Below are positions 23,817 to 33,281 of a stretch of DNA of 57,085 bases, piece after piece (position 1 is the first letter of the stretch; each line of letters opens with the position of its first letter). The notes beneath the pieces were generated by a model, which saw only the letters and a program-made list of their open reading frames with translations, searched no databases and was not told where the DNA came from. The stretch covers positions 1-57,085 of the forward strand of contig JAITGM010000039.1 in NCBI GenBank assembly GCA_031280685.1. The letters are read 5' to 3'. Both the position numbers and the translations under genes were made by a program. Origin of the DNA: Christensenellaceae bacterium. Its GTDB lineage: Bacteria > Bacillota > Clostridia > Christensenellales > UBA1750.

Positions 23817-24836
23817 TCAGCATACCTCCAGCGAAACCGCGTGCGCGATGCCCGGGATCGACTCGCCTTGCAGCGTCGTCGTGGGCGAAAGGAGCGCGCC
23901 CGTGGCCATGAAGAGCATCCTGCGCCTTTCGCCTCGCTCCATCTCCTTTAAAAGCTTGCCGTTGAGCACCAGGGCGGAGCAGCCGCAGCCGCTGCCCCCA
24001 GAGTACAGGTTCTGCTCCGGCGCGAAGATCTCGCTGCCGCAATCGAGGTAGCGCCCCCCAAGCTCTATCCCGTGCTCCGCGCAAAGCTCCTCGAACAAGG
24101 CCTGCCCCACGCGCCCCAGATCCCCGGTCACGATCAGGTCATAATAGTCCGCGCCACGGTTCATCTCGGCCAGATGGCTGCGCAGGGTGTCGGCCGCGGC
24201 CGGCGCCATGGCCGCGCCCATGTTGTTTTCGTCGTTCTGGTTATAGTCCACCACGGCGCCCAGGGTCAGGCTCTCTATGGCGATGGGGTAGCCTTGCTCT
24301 GCGGTCAGCGCCGTGGCGCCCGCGCCCGTGACCGTCCACTGCGCATAAGGCGGGCGCACGCTGCCCATCTCCAGAGGGAAGCGATATTGCCTTTCGGCGG
24401 TCGAGAAATGGCTGCAGGTGGCGCAGACGACGTTTTGCGCAAAGCCCCCGTCGATGAGCATCGAGCCGATCAAAAGGGACTCCGCCATGGTCGAGCAGGC
24501 GCCATACAGCCCCAAAAAGGGCACCCCGAGCTGCCGGGCCGCAAACGAGGCGGAAACGATCTGGTTTAGCAGGTCGCCGCCCAAAAAGGCGTCCACGCTC
24601 TCGGGCGAAAGCTCTTTTTTCTCAAGGCAAAGGCGGATCACGTCTTCGAGCATTCTGCTTTCGGCCCGCTCCCAGCTCTTTTCGCCCAGGGTATCGTCCG
24701 CAATCACGATATCAAACAGCCCCCTGAGCGGCCCCTCACCTTCCTTTTTTCCCGCGATGGCCGCAAAGCTCTTCACGCGCGGCTTGGAGGGCAGCAGGTA
24801 GCTCTGCCTTCCCCTTCTTTTGCTACTCACGCTCAT
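23817..24836 (-). CDS. spoVAD: Stage V sporulation protein AD (SpoVAD)
   Basis: 339 residues from ATG 24836 (AAGGGG upstream; a GTG overlapping the spoVAC stop at 24845 is an alternative). Thiolase-like fold with 'FLGLYGACSTMAESLLIG' and 'GSGCGCSALVLNGKLLKEM' blocks. SpoVAD binds dipicolinic acid on the spore inner membrane and works with SpoVAC/SpoVAE. Length and position match the family. Confidence 0.96.
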   Translation of the reverse strand: MSVSSKRRGRQSYLLPSKPRVKSFAAIAGKKEGEGPLRGLFDIVIADDTLGEKSWERAESRMLEDVIRLCLEKKELSPESVDAFLGGDLLNQIVSASFAARQLGVPFLGLYGACSTMAESLLIGSMLIDGGFAQNVVCATCSHFSTAERQYRFPLEMGSVRPPYAQWTVTGAGATALTAEQGYPIAIESLTLGAVVDYNQNDENNMGAAMAPAAADTLRSHLAEMNRGADYYDLIVTGDLGRVGQALFEELCAEHGIELGGRYLDCGSEIFAPEQNLYSGGSGCGCSALVLNGKLLKEMERGERRRMLFMATGALLSPTTTLQGESIPGIAHAVSLEVC

Positions 24837-24841
24837 GCCGT

Positions 24842-25306
24842 TCACCCCTTAAACGCGATTCTAAGAAAGAAATAGATCAGCCCGACCAGAACCGACGAGC
24901 TAATGCCATAAACCAGCACCGGCCCCGCGATCACGAACATCTTCGCGCCGACGCCGGTGATATAGCCCTCGCGCTTGAACTCCATCGCGGGCGAAACCAT
25001 CGAATTGGCAAAGCCCGTGATGGGCACAATGGAACCCGCCCCCGCAAAGCGGCCAAGCTTGTCATACACGCCGAGCCCGGTCAGCAGCGCGCTCAAAAAC
25101 ACCAGCGAAAAGGTGCTCAACAGCGCGGCCGCGTCCTCTTCAAGCTCCAGGACCAGGCCTGCGTCGCGAATGAGCTGGCCAAGCAGGCAGATCCCCCCGC
25201 CGACCGCGAAGGCCTTGAGCAGGCTCATGGGCTTTTCGCTCTTGGGCGAAAGCCGTTTCACCCTCTCGTCATAGCTTGCGTGCTTGGATGTTTTGCCGTA
25301 GTTCAT
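24842..25306 (-). CDS. spoVAC: Stage V sporulation protein AC (SpoVAC)
   Basis: 154 residues: a basic cytoplasmic N-terminus, then membrane helices and 'RFAGAGSIVPITGFANSMVS', the SpoVAC signature, also related to SpoVAE. SpoVAC acts as a mechanosensitive channel for dipicolinic acid. Its ATG overlaps the stop of a 59-residue membrane-protein gene (ATGA), so translation is coupled to it. Confidence 0.95.
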   Translation of the reverse strand: MNYGKTSKHASYDERVKRLSPKSEKPMSLLKAFAVGGGICLLGQLIRDAGLVLELEEDAAALLSTFSLVFLSALLTGLGVYDKLGRFAGAGSIVPITGFANSMVSPAMEFKREGYITGVGAKMFVIAGPVLVYGISSSVLVGLIYFFLRIAFKG

Positions 25307-25482
25307 TTCAAACCCTCCCCGCCCAAAGGCCGGGCGGCGCAGACATAGACGGCCTTGGTCTGCGGCCCAGGCTTAGAACGCCCGAAGAGCCTGCCGCCAA
25401 AGCCGCACAGCAGCGCCAGCAAAGAAAGAACCAGCAGCGCCAGCGCCAAATCAAGGGCAAAATCAAGGCGAAGTTGTCGCAT
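25303..25482 (-). CDS. Small membrane protein coupled to spoVAC
   Basis: 59 residues from ATG 25482 (GGGGGAAGGGA site). One hydrophobic helix (about 11-28, leucine- and alanine-rich) follows a short N-terminus; the tail is basic and glycine-rich. Its stop overlaps the spoVAC start, and the spoVAC ribosome site lies inside its last codons. I do not recognise the family. Context suggests a small spore membrane protein of the spoVA operon, but there is no sequence evidence for a role. Confidence 0.6.
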   Translation of the reverse strand: MRQLRLDFALDLALALLVLSLLALLCGFGGRLFGRSKPGPQTKAVYVCAARPLGGEGLK

Positions 25483-25583
25483 GCTCCCTTCCCCCTAAAA
25501 AATACTGCCCCTTCAGTTTTTCCTTCGCGGGCGATGTTATGCGCGCGGCGGAAAATCCAGGCCCTTTCGCGCCAAACGCGCGG

Positions 25584-25766
25584 CTATTTGCGCGGCTTTG
25601 CAAAGGGGCAGCCGGCGCAGCCCGCCCCGCCGCGGCCCTGGCAGCCCGTGCAGCCGGCCTTCTTCCCGCCCCTGCCGCCCCGGAGTAAAAAGGCCAGCGA
25701 AAGGGCCAGACCGGCCAGCAGGAGCAGGCCTAGCGCGGTGCTCGCCCCGTTGAATCCGCCTTCCAT
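25584..25766 (-). CDS. Cys-rich single-pass small membrane protein
   Basis: 60 residues from ATG 25766, GGGAGGG upstream. One membrane helix (about 11-28) followed by a glycine/lysine stretch and four cysteines in CxxC-type pairs (GCTGCQG, GCAGCPF). This layout resembles the FeoB-associated cysteine-rich membrane proteins, which are thought to help ferrous iron uptake or redox, but no feoB is nearby. Divergent from a DtxR-family metal regulator 215 bp away, which would fit a metal-related role. Confidence 0.6.
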   Translation of the reverse strand: MEGGFNGASTALGLLLLAGLALSLAFLLRGGRGGKKAGCTGCQGRGGAGCAGCPFAKPRK

Positions 25767-25980
25767 CAAAATCCCTCCCCGTTTGGATTTAGGATATCCA
25801 AAATCACCGCGCTGTCAACTCCGCGCGGCCCTTTCGCCCCCGCATCGCCCCAAATTTTTCCTCTCCGTACTTTTTCGTCCTCCCGGCGTTGAAAAGTCCC
25901 CCTCTTTTGTGTTAACATGGGCAGACAAACAGGGCCAGGCCAGATGCCGACCCCCCGCAAGGCCCAAGGAGCGTGAAGCC

Positions 25981-26370
25981 ATGCCCGCAAAGACCTATAA
26001 ATCCGCGGAGGATTACCTTGAAACCATCCTGATCCTCGAAAAAAGGCAGGGCCAGCCGCGCTCGATCGACGTGGCGGGCGAAATGGGCTTCAGCAAGCCC
26101 AGCGTCAGCCACGCCATGAAGCTGCTGCGCGAGCGGGGGCAGATCTCCGTGGATGAAAGCGGCCTGATTCATCTCAGCGCGCAGGGCCGCGCCATCGCAG
26201 AGAGGATCTATGAGCGCCACCAGCTCCTCTCGAATATGCTCATCGCCCTTGGCGTCGATGCCGAAACGGCTTACGCCGACGCCTGCAAGATCGAGCATGA
26301 CGTGAGCGAAAAGAGCTTCGAAATGATCAAAAAGCATTACCGGCACCATCTCGACGGCGACCAGACCTAA
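25981..26370 (+). CDS. DtxR/MntR-family metal-dependent regulator
   Basis: 129 residues. N-terminal winged helix (SAEDYLETILILEKRQG, SIDVAGEMGFSKPSVSHAMKLL) then the dimerisation/metal-binding helices with 'ERHQLLSNMLIALGV', 'DACKIEHDVSEKSFEMI', containing the expected Glu/His ligands (ExxH, CxxEHD). Such repressors bind Fe(II) or Mn(II) and control metal uptake. There is no C-terminal SH3-like domain, as in MntR. ATG 25981 has AAGGAG at 8 nt; the open frame continues far upstream without a ribosome site and is not used. Confidence 0.88.
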   Translation: MPAKTYKSAEDYLETILILEKRQGQPRSIDVAGEMGFSKPSVSHAMKLLRERGQISVDESGLIHLSAQGRAIAERIYERHQLLSNMLIALGVDAETAYADACKIEHDVSEKSFEMIKKHYRHHLDGDQT

Positions 26371-26400
26371 GCGCCGCCCAAGGGCAAGAGGAGGGCTTTC

Positions 26401-27252
26401 TTGACCATTCAATGGTACCCCGGCCACATGGCAAAAACCAGGCGCATGTTGGCCGAGCAGCTCAAGGCGGTTGACGTCGTGGTGCTCCTGGTGGATGCCA
26501 GGGCACCACTGGCCAGCGCAAACCCCGATTTTGACGAGCTTTTCGCCCAAAAGCCCCGGGTTTTAATCCTCAACAAGGCGGATTTGGCCGACCCGCCGGT
26601 CACCAGGGCTTGGGCCGAGCACTTCGCGGCGTCGGGCATCCACGCGCTGCCGTTTTCGGCCGGGGCGCAAAAGGGCGTAAAGCCCGCGATCGATGCGGTG
26701 AACGCCGCGGCCGCGCCCGTCGTCGTGCGCGCGAAGGCGCGCGGCATCAAAAAGGTGGTGCGCGCGATGGTCGCGGGCATTCCCAACGTGGGCAAGTCCA
26801 CCTTCGTCAACCGGCTGAAGGGCTCCGCGGCCGCCAAAGCGGGGGATACTCCGGGCGTCACGCGCGGCAGGCAATGGATTCGCCTTTCGCCCTACCTCGA
26901 GTTTTTAGACACGCCGGGCATGCTCTGGCCCAAGCTCGAAGATCAGGAGGCCGCGCGGATTCTGGCCTTCTTAGGCTCGATCCGCTCCGAAGTTACCGAC
27001 GAATACGCCCTGGCCAAGGCGCTGGCCGCCTTTTTGCGGCGCGAGCGGCCGCAGGCGCTGCGTGAAAGGCTTAAGCTCAATCGGCTCGACGAGGACGACG
27101 ATGTGCTGATTGAAAATGCCTGCAGGGCTCGCGGCTGGCGCCAGCAGGGCGGCGGCATGGATTTGATGCGCGGCGCGCAAGTTTTGCTCGATGAATTCCG
27201 CGCGGGCAAGATGGGGCGCATCAGCCTGCAGGCGCCCGGGGAGCCTTCGTGA
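26401..27252 (+). CDS. rbgA: Ribosome biogenesis GTPase RbgA (YlqF)
   Basis: 283 residues from TTG 26401 (GAGGAGG upstream). Starts with the family signature 'IQWYPGHMAKTRR' and shows circularly permuted GTPase motifs: G4 LNKADL before G1 GIPNVGKST and G3 DTPG. RbgA assembles the 50S subunit at a late step. First gene of the conserved rbgA-rnhB-yraN block; overlaps rnhB by 4 bp. Confidence 0.95.
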   Translation: MTIQWYPGHMAKTRRMLAEQLKAVDVVVLLVDARAPLASANPDFDELFAQKPRVLILNKADLADPPVTRAWAEHFAASGIHALPFSAGAQKGVKPAIDAVNAAAAPVVVRAKARGIKKVVRAMVAGIPNVGKSTFVNRLKGSAAAKAGDTPGVTRGRQWIRLSPYLEFLDTPGMLWPKLEDQEAARILAFLGSIRSEVTDEYALAKALAAFLRRERPQALRERLKLNRLDEDDDVLIENACRARGWRQQGGGMDLMRGAQVLLDEFRAGKMGRISLQAPGEPS

Positions 27253-27878
27253 GCGCGCGGGAAGGGGCGCAGGCCCGCCTTGCGCGCCTGCTCGAGCACG
27301 ATTGCGCCTACCTGGCGCCAGGCCTCATCATGGGCGGCATGGACGAAGCCGGCCGCGGCCCGCTGGCCGGGCCCGTGGTGGCCGCCTGCGCCGTCATGCC
27401 CCCAAACGAGCCCATCTTGGGCGTGAACGATTCAAAAAAGCTCGGCGCCGCGGCGCGGGGGCGCCTTTTTGCCCAAATCGAAGCGCGGGCGCTGTTTTTG
27501 GGCGTCGGCATGGCCGGCGTCGAGGAAATCGAGGCCCTGAATATCCGCGCGGCCTCGCGCCTTGCGATGGAGCGCGCCGCAGAGGGCGCCCAGGCGAACT
27601 TTTTGCTCGTCGATTACGAAGAGGGACTCGCCCTTTCGCTCCCCCATCTGGGCATCGCGCACGGCGACGCGCTCTCGTACCAAATCGCCTGCGCCTCCAT
27701 CGCCGCCAAGGTCACGAGGGATCGGCTCATGCTTGCGCTCGACGGGCAATACCCGGGCTACGGCTTCGCGGCGCACAAGGGCTACGGCACGGCCGCCCAC
27801 TGCGAGGCGATCTTGCGCCTTGGGCCAAGCCCGGCGCACAGGCCTTCCTTCCTGCGCAAGCTGCTGGGGGGCGCATAA
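27249..27878 (+). CDS. rnhB: Ribonuclease HII
   Basis: 209 residues from GTG 27249 (GTGA overlap with rbgA). The motif 'GMDEAGRGPLAGPVV' carries the first two catalytic acidic residues, 'NDSKKL' follows, 'LLVDYEEG' and 'AHKGYGT' supply the remaining conserved blocks. Removes RNA from RNA-DNA hybrids and single ribonucleotides from DNA. Position after rbgA is the standard Firmicutes order. Confidence 0.95.
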   Translation: MSAREGAQARLARLLEHDCAYLAPGLIMGGMDEAGRGPLAGPVVAACAVMPPNEPILGVNDSKKLGAAARGRLFAQIEARALFLGVGMAGVEEIEALNIRAASRLAMERAAEGAQANFLLVDYEEGLALSLPHLGIAHGDALSYQIACASIAAKVTRDRLMLALDGQYPGYGFAAHKGYGTAAHCEAILRLGPSPAHRPSFLRKLLGGA

Positions 27879-27882
27879 CCTT

Positions 27883-28263
27883 ATGGAAAACAAGGCTGCG
27901 CGCAAGGGCCGCGCGGGCGAAGACGCTGCCCTGCTCCTGCTTGAGCGCGAAGGGCTTCATTTGCTGGCCAGAAATCTTCGGCGCGCGGGCGGCGAGATCG
28001 ACCTAATCATGGAAGAGGGCCTCGCCCTCGTCTTCGTGGAAGTCAAGCTCCGCAGCCGCGACGAAAACCCCGCCCGGGCGGTCGATGCGGCGAAGCAGCG
28101 GCGCGTCAGCAGGGCCGCGCTGGCCTACATGGCCGAAAACCGCTGGCTTGAGCGCCCCGCCCGCTTTGATGTGGTCGAGGTCTTCTTCCCCGGGGGCGAG
28201 ATGCGGCTCAACCACATTCGGGAGGCCTTCGTCTTTGCGGGCGGCAGGAACTACTTTTTTTGA
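27883..28263 (+). CDS. YraN family (UPF0102) endonuclease-like protein
   Basis: 126 residues. Contains the restriction-endonuclease-like core 'GRAGEDAALLLLEREG', 'NLRRAGGEIDLIMEEG', 'LVFVEVKLRSRD', that is the E...D...ExK arrangement typical of UPF0102. Possibly a nuclease linked to DNA processing, unproven. Begins 4 bp after rnhB, in the usual order of this cluster. Confidence 0.93.
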   Translation: MENKAARKGRAGEDAALLLLEREGLHLLARNLRRAGGEIDLIMEEGLALVFVEVKLRSRDENPARAVDAAKQRRVSRAALAYMAENRWLERPARFDVVEVFFPGGEMRLNHIREAFVFAGGRNYFF

Positions 28264-28297
28264 AGGGGCGCCTTAGCGCCAAGGAGGGTCGTTGCTG

Positions 28298-29239
28298 ATG
28301 AAGATCGTGGATTTCGCCCCGGGCCATATCGAGCGGGCGGCTCTGCTCGCGCGGCAAAGCTACGACGAAGAGCGCGCGCTCGTTCCCCCGCTGCCCGAAG
28401 CTCCGTCTCTTCCGTCGCTTGAAGGCTATGCGCGCGAAGGGCGCGGCGTCGCGGCGCTTGACGGCGGCGAGCTCTTGGGCTTTTTGTGCTGGGACGAGCC
28501 TCAAGAAGGCCGTTTTGGCAGGTGCAGAGGCGCCTGGTCGCCGCTGCACGCGCACGGCGCCGCCTTGGAGGGGCGGGGCGAGATTTACGGCAGGCTTTAT
28601 CAGGCCGCGGCCGGGCGGCTGGTCGCCGAGCGCGTTTTCAGCCACACGATCACGCTCTACGCCCACGACGAAGCGGCCATTTTCAGCTTTTTCCAAAACG
28701 GCTTCGGCTGCCGCTGCGTCGATGCGATGCGGGAAACGCACCCCGTCGCCTTTGCGCCCCGCGCCGGCCTGCGCTTTCGGCAGGCGACCCTTGACGATGC
28801 CGCGGCGCTCGCGCGGATGCGCAATGAAGTCGATGCCCATCTGCACGCTTCGCCGATCTTCATGCCCTCTTTCAGCCATGCCGACGCCCAAAGCACGGCC
28901 GAAGAAATGAAAGGCGGCGGGCGGCAATACTTCCTTGCGCTGCTGGATGGCGGCCCCGCAGCCTTTTTTCGCCTGCAAGAGGGCGGCGAGAACTTCGCCG
29001 CAAACGAAGCCTCGGTGGCCAATCTTTCGGGGGCCTACACCCTGCCCGCGCTGCGCGGCCGGGGCGTCGCCACGGGGCTGCTCGCCTTCGTGATGGACGA
29101 GCTCCGCGGCAGGGGAATCGCCCGCTGCGGCGTGGATTTCGAGAGCCTGAACCCCGCCGGGAGGAAGTTTTGGCAAAAGCACTTCGGAGCCTATACCGCG
29201 GGCCTCGCCCGCCGCATAGACGAGCGCATTTCTGGGTAA
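28298..29239 (+). CDS. GNAT-family acetyltransferase
   Basis: 313 residues from ATG 28298 (AAGGAGGG upstream). The C-terminal half has a GNAT fold with the acetyl-CoA loop 'TLPALRGRGVATGLLAFVMDEL' and the following 'GVDFESLNPAGRKFWQKHFG'. The N-terminal half looks like a degenerate second GNAT domain (SHTITLYAHDEAAIFSFFQNGFG). Tandem GNAT proteins of this length are known in Clostridia; the acceptor is unknown. Located between yraN and a glycosyltransferase gene, interrupting the usual gene order. Confidence 0.85.
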   Translation: MKIVDFAPGHIERAALLARQSYDEERALVPPLPEAPSLPSLEGYAREGRGVAALDGGELLGFLCWDEPQEGRFGRCRGAWSPLHAHGAALEGRGEIYGRLYQAAAGRLVAERVFSHTITLYAHDEAAIFSFFQNGFGCRCVDAMRETHPVAFAPRAGLRFRQATLDDAAALARMRNEVDAHLHASPIFMPSFSHADAQSTAEEMKGGGRQYFLALLDGGPAAFFRLQEGGENFAANEASVANLSGAYTLPALRGRGVATGLLAFVMDELRGRGIARCGVDFESLNPAGRKFWQKHFGAYTAGLARRIDERISG

Positions 29240-29309
29240 AATCGGCCAAAAACGAGGAGTTTTCGGCCTTTTGGCATCACAATAAAACATCGCTTGGGGG
29301 AATCACCGC

Positions 29310-32300
29310 ATGAAAAGGCGACTGGCCCTGCTGACTGCTCTGGTCTTGGTTCTTTTGGCCCTGCCGGTTCAGGCCCTGGCGGCCGAAGGCGAAAACCTGC
29401 TCAAAAACCCCGAATTCCAAATGCAAGACGGCCGGGTTTTGGAGTGGTACTATGGCGGCTGGGAAAGCCAAACCGGTTCCTTCGCCTTTGACGTGCTCGA
29501 CGAAGGCGGCGAGCGCGTGCTCTTCCTTGAGAACCTGGTGCCCAACGATGCCAGGCTCGAGCAGGAGCTTGCCCTGAGCAGGGGCAGCAACTACCGCTTC
29601 AGCGCCTTCATCAAGGCCGAGGGCTTCGCAGAGGGCGACGCTGGCGCGAACCTTTCCTTCCTCAATACCTTCGTGGCCAGCGAGGGCCTGCGCGACACGG
29701 GCGGCGAGTGGATCTATGTAGAGGTTTACGGCAAAACCGGCTTCTTCCAGGGCGGCAGCCACGTCCTTGCGCTGCGCCTTGGCTTTTATGGCAACGAGGG
29801 GCAGGGCCGTGCCTGGTTCAAAAACGTTCGCCTCGAAAAGCTGGCCAGCCTGCCCGCCGGCGTGGTTCCGCAGTCCCTGCAAACGCTTTCGCCCCAGGCC
29901 CCGGCCAAGGCAGAGGGCGAGGAGGGCGCGAATTGGGTGCCGCTCTTCGCCTTTCTCGCGGTGCTTGGCGCCGCGCTGCTCTTCTTCGGGCTGCCAAAGG
30001 CCTGCCACACGAAGCTTTCGGGCGAAGCCCTGCGCCTGGCCCTGCGCGTCGGGCTCATCCTGGCGCTGGGGCTGCGCCTCGTGCTCTCGATCAAGATCGA
30101 GGGCTACGGTGTGGATTATAGCTGCTTTACCGCCTGGGCAGCCCGCATGGCCGATGTGGGACCGCTAGGCTTCTATGCCGAGGACTATTTTGCCGATTAC
30201 CCCCCGGGCTACTTCTACATCCTCTGGCCCATCGGGCTTTTGCGGAACTTCTTTGCCCTCTCGCAAGAGAGCCTTGCGCTCAAGCTCCTCATCAAGCTCC
30301 CCTCCGTGCTGGCCGATCTTGGCGCCGCCTGCTTGATCTACGCCCTGCTGCGCAAGCGGGCGGGCGAGAATGCCGCGGCCTTCGCGGCGCTCGGCTTTGC
30401 CTTCCTCCCCGCGATTTGGCTCGACAGCGCCATGTGGGGCCAGGTAGACGGCATCCTCTCGCTGCTCCTGCTGCTCAGCCTGTATTTTTACGATCGTGAA
30501 AAGCCCCTTCCCGCCAGCCTCATCTACGGCCTTGCGGTGCTGTTCAAGCCCCAGGCGCTATTGTTCGGCGTGATTCCCCTCTTCGCGTTCGCCCTGCGCA
30601 TTTTAAACGATAAAAAGCAGGGCTTTAAGGAGCTTGGTGCCTGCGCCCTGAGCGCCCTAGCCTTGATTTTGGCGCTTTCCTTCCCCTTCGTGCTGCGCGC
30701 GGGGGGCTACCAATACTTGCTGGATCTCTACCTCAATACCTTGGGCAGCTACCCCTACGCGACCGTTAACGCCATGAACCTCTTCGGGTTGCTTGGCGGC
30801 AACTGGGTCGATCAAACCCTGGCCAGCCCCCTTGGCCTTTCGTGGCAGGCTTTGGGCCTGATTGGCATGGGGCTGAGCCTCGCCTTTTCGTTCTTCGTCT
30901 TTTTCAAGGGCCGCGAAAAGCGCGCCATTCCTTTGGCCGCAGCCTGCCTGCTGCTTGGCGTGTTCGTCCTGGGCGTGCGCATGCACGAACGCTACATGTT
31001 CCCCATCCTGGCACTGCTCTTCCTCGCCGCACTCGAATACGACGATCGCCGCCTGCTCCTTTGCCTGGCCGGCCTTTCGGCCACGAACGCCATCAATATC
31101 TTCATCGTGCTCAGCCACGAGCACGTCACCGCCGGGGATCGGGTCACGCAGTTGCTCATCGGCCTGGCAAATCTCTTCCTCCTAGGGCTGCTCTGGTTCA
31201 CCGCCCTGCGGCTCTGCCTGCGCAAAAGGAATCTCTCTTTGAGCGATGCCGGCCGGCCGGCTGTGCTCGAAGCCCAGGTTTTGGGCCCGAAGCTGCCAAA
31301 CGGCGCCGCCACGGGCGAGCCTGCGCGCTTCACCCGCTGGGATTTTCTGCTCATCGCCGCGATGATGCTGGTCTACGCCCCGCTGGCCTTCTTTGGGCTG
31401 GGCAATAGCTACGCGCCGCAAACGGTCTGGAAAGGCGCTCTTGGGCAAGAGGCCGTGCTCGACCTGGGCCAGGAGCAAAGCATCGGCCGCTTCTATTACT
31501 ATGGCGACATCAACCACGGCAGGCTCGAAATCAGCTTCTCGGGCGATGGCCAAAGCTATGGCGACGCGCGCGAGCTTGAGCTTGGCACTTACTCGATGTT
31601 CAAGTGGGAAAGTTTAAAGCCCGAGACCACGGCGCGCTACGTCAAAGTCCGCGTGCTTGAAGTCAAGGAACCTGCCATGCAGATCTTCGAGCTTGCTTTG
31701 ACCGATGGCGAGGGCAAGCCCTATGCGTTCGCGGCCTCGCCGGGCGCCGAAGCCCTGGCGGACGAGCAGTGGATGGTGCCCGAGCACCCAGGCTACCTAG
31801 ACTCGATGTATTTTGACGAGGTCTACCACGGCCGCACCGCCTACGAGCAGCTCCACGGCATGGAATGGTACGAAAACACGCACCCGCCGCTGGGCAAGGT
31901 CTTCATGAGCTGGTCGATCGCCCTTTTTGGCATGACGCCCTTCGGCTGGCGCTTCGCGGGCACCTTGGCGGGCCTCTTGATGATCCCCGCGATGTATTTT
32001 TTAGCCAAGCAGCTCTTTAGGGGCACGGCTTTTGCGGCCATCGCCACCGGGCTTTTAACCTTTGACTTCATGCACCTGGCGCAGACGCGCCTTGCCACCA
32101 TCGACTCCTACCCCGTGCTCTTCATCATCCTGAGCTTCGGCTTCATGCTGCGCTACGCCTCCATGAGCTTTTACCACCAGCCCCTGCTCAAAACCTTGGT
32201 GCCGCTCTTCTTCTCGGGCCTGTTCATGGGGCTGGGCATCGCCTCAAAATGGATCGGCCTGTATGCCGCCATCGGGCTTGCGCTGCTGTTTTTCGGGATC

Positions 32301-33053
32301 TTCCTCTCGCGCCTTGCCGAGTACCGGGCGGCAAGAAGGGCCGAAAAAAAGAGCGAAAGCGACGAAGCTATCCTGCGCCTCTTCCCCAAGAGCGCGCTTT
32401 ATACCCTGCTAAGCTGCCTGGTCTTCTTCGTCGCCATCCCCGTGCTGATCTATGTGGGCTCGTATTATCAGTTCCTGGCCATCGACGCGCCGCGCCATGG
32501 CCTGCAAGAGGTCTGGAACTACCAAACCCACATGCTCAACTACCACAAGAACGTCTTCGCGACCCACCCCTACGAATCGCCCTGGTGGCAGTGGCCGCTG
32601 ATGATCCGCCCCATTTGGTACTTCGTTTCGCAATACCCGCCCGAGGGCACGATCTCCTCGATCGCGAGCTTTGGCAACCCCGCAGTCTGGTGGCCGGGCG
32701 CTCTGGCGCTTATTTGGCTCATCATCCGGGCTCTGCGCGGTTATGGCCGGCGCGACCCCCGCATTTATTTCATCCTTCTGGGCTTTGGCGCCAACTATCT
32801 GCCCTGGGTTCTTGTTCCGCGGACGACCTTCATCTACCACTACTTCGCCTCGGTGCCCTTCATCATCCTGGCGCTGACGCTCTTTTTAGAGGATTTCTAC
32901 GCCAAGCAAAAGCACGCCAAGGCCTATATCGCTTCCTTCCTCTGCGTGGTGGTGCTGCTCTTCTTCCTCTTCTATCCGGTCCTGACCGGAGTGCCCATGC
33001 CGGCCTTCCAAGGGAGCTTCCTCAAGTGGCTGCCCTCATGGACGCTATTTTAG
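29310..33053 (+). CDS. Tandem GT-C/PMT-type glycosyltransferase with sugar-binding domains
   Basis: 1247 residues. Order: signal peptide (1-25); an extracellular lectin/CBM-like domain (about 25-190, NLLKNPEFQ ... GRVLEWYYGGWE); a first polytopic GT-C domain (about 205-640) with 'DYSCFTAWAARMADVGPLGF' and 'YPPGYFYILWP'; a second one starting near 690, into which a discoidin-like beta domain (about 705-815, DLGQEQSIGRFYYYGD) is inserted; then the PMT/GT39 catalytic segment 'YFDEVYHGRTAYEQLHG', 'ENTHPPLGKVFMSW' with the DE pair, and many membrane helices to the C-terminus. Such enzymes transfer sugars from polyprenyl phosphate to protein or wall polymers outside the membrane. The 3.7 kb gene is followed by a GtrA protein. 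Confidence 0.85.
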   Translation: MKRRLALLTALVLVLLALPVQALAAEGENLLKNPEFQMQDGRVLEWYYGGWESQTGSFAFDVLDEGGERVLFLENLVPNDARLEQELALSRGSNYRFSAFIKAEGFAEGDAGANLSFLNTFVASEGLRDTGGEWIYVEVYGKTGFFQGGSHVLALRLGFYGNEGQGRAWFKNVRLEKLASLPAGVVPQSLQTLSPQAPAKAEGEEGANWVPLFAFLAVLGAALLFFGLPKACHTKLSGEALRLALRVGLILALGLRLVLSIKIEGYGVDYSCFTAWAARMADVGPLGFYAEDYFADYPPGYFYILWPIGLLRNFFALSQESLALKLLIKLPSVLADLGAACLIYALLRKRAGENAAAFAALGFAFLPAIWLDSAMWGQVDGILSLLLLLSLYFYDREKPLPASLIYGLAVLFKPQALLFGVIPLFAFALRILNDKKQGFKELGACALSALALILALSFPFVLRAGGYQYLLDLYLNTLGSYPYATVNAMNLFGLLGGNWVDQTLASPLGLSWQALGLIGMGLSLAFSFFVFFKGREKRAIPLAAACLLLGVFVLGVRMHERYMFPILALLFLAALEYDDRRLLLCLAGLSATNAINIFIVLSHEHVTAGDRVTQLLIGLANLFLLGLLWFTALRLCLRKRNLSLSDAGRPAVLEAQVLGPKLPNGAATGEPARFTRWDFLLIAAMMLVYAPLAFFGLGNSYAPQTVWKGALGQEAVLDLGQEQSIGRFYYYGDINHGRLEISFSGDGQSYGDARELELGTYSMFKWESLKPETTARYVKVRVLEVKEPAMQIFELALTDGEGKPYAFAASPGAEALADEQWMVPEHPGYLDSMYFDEVYHGRTAYEQLHGMEWYENTHPPLGKVFMSWSIALFGMTPFGWRFAGTLAGLLMIPAMYFLAKQLFRGTAFAAIATGLLTFDFMHLAQTRLATIDSYPVLFIILSFGFMLRYASMSFYHQPLLKTLVPLFFSGLFMGLGIASKWIGLYAAIGLALLFFGIFLSRLAEYRAARRAEKKSESDEAILRLFPKSALYTLLSCLVFFVAIPVLIYVGSYYQFLAIDAPRHGLQEVWNYQTHMLNYHKNVFATHPYESPWWQWPLMIRPIWYFVSQYPPEGTISSIASFGNPAVWWPGALALIWLIIRALRGYGRRDPRIYFILLGFGANYLPWVLVPRTTFIYHYFASVPFIILALTLFLEDFYAKQKHAKAYIASFLCVVVLLFFLFYPVLTGVPMPAFQGSFLKWLPSWTLF

Positions 33054-33281
33054 GCGCATACCGGCCTTCACTGACCCACGGGCGAGAGGGCAACCCTCTC
33101 GCGCTCTCCCCGGGGTCGCTCCCTGCCCTTTTGGGCGCTTCCACGTCCCCATCCCAGAGCCCAAATGGGCTTCTTTGACGCAAATCCGCACCTTTTGCCC
33201 GAATCTTGCGCCCAATCCGCGCATCGTCAATCAACGCGCCCGAGGAATACGGCATCCCTTGGGTAAAGGAGGGGTCTTCCC

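Noticed and set aside
25276..25980. Long N-terminal extension of the DtxR-type frame
   Set aside because: Homology starts at 25981 with an AAGGAG site; the extension is Pro/Arg/Ala-rich shadow sequence crossing two minus-strand small genes.
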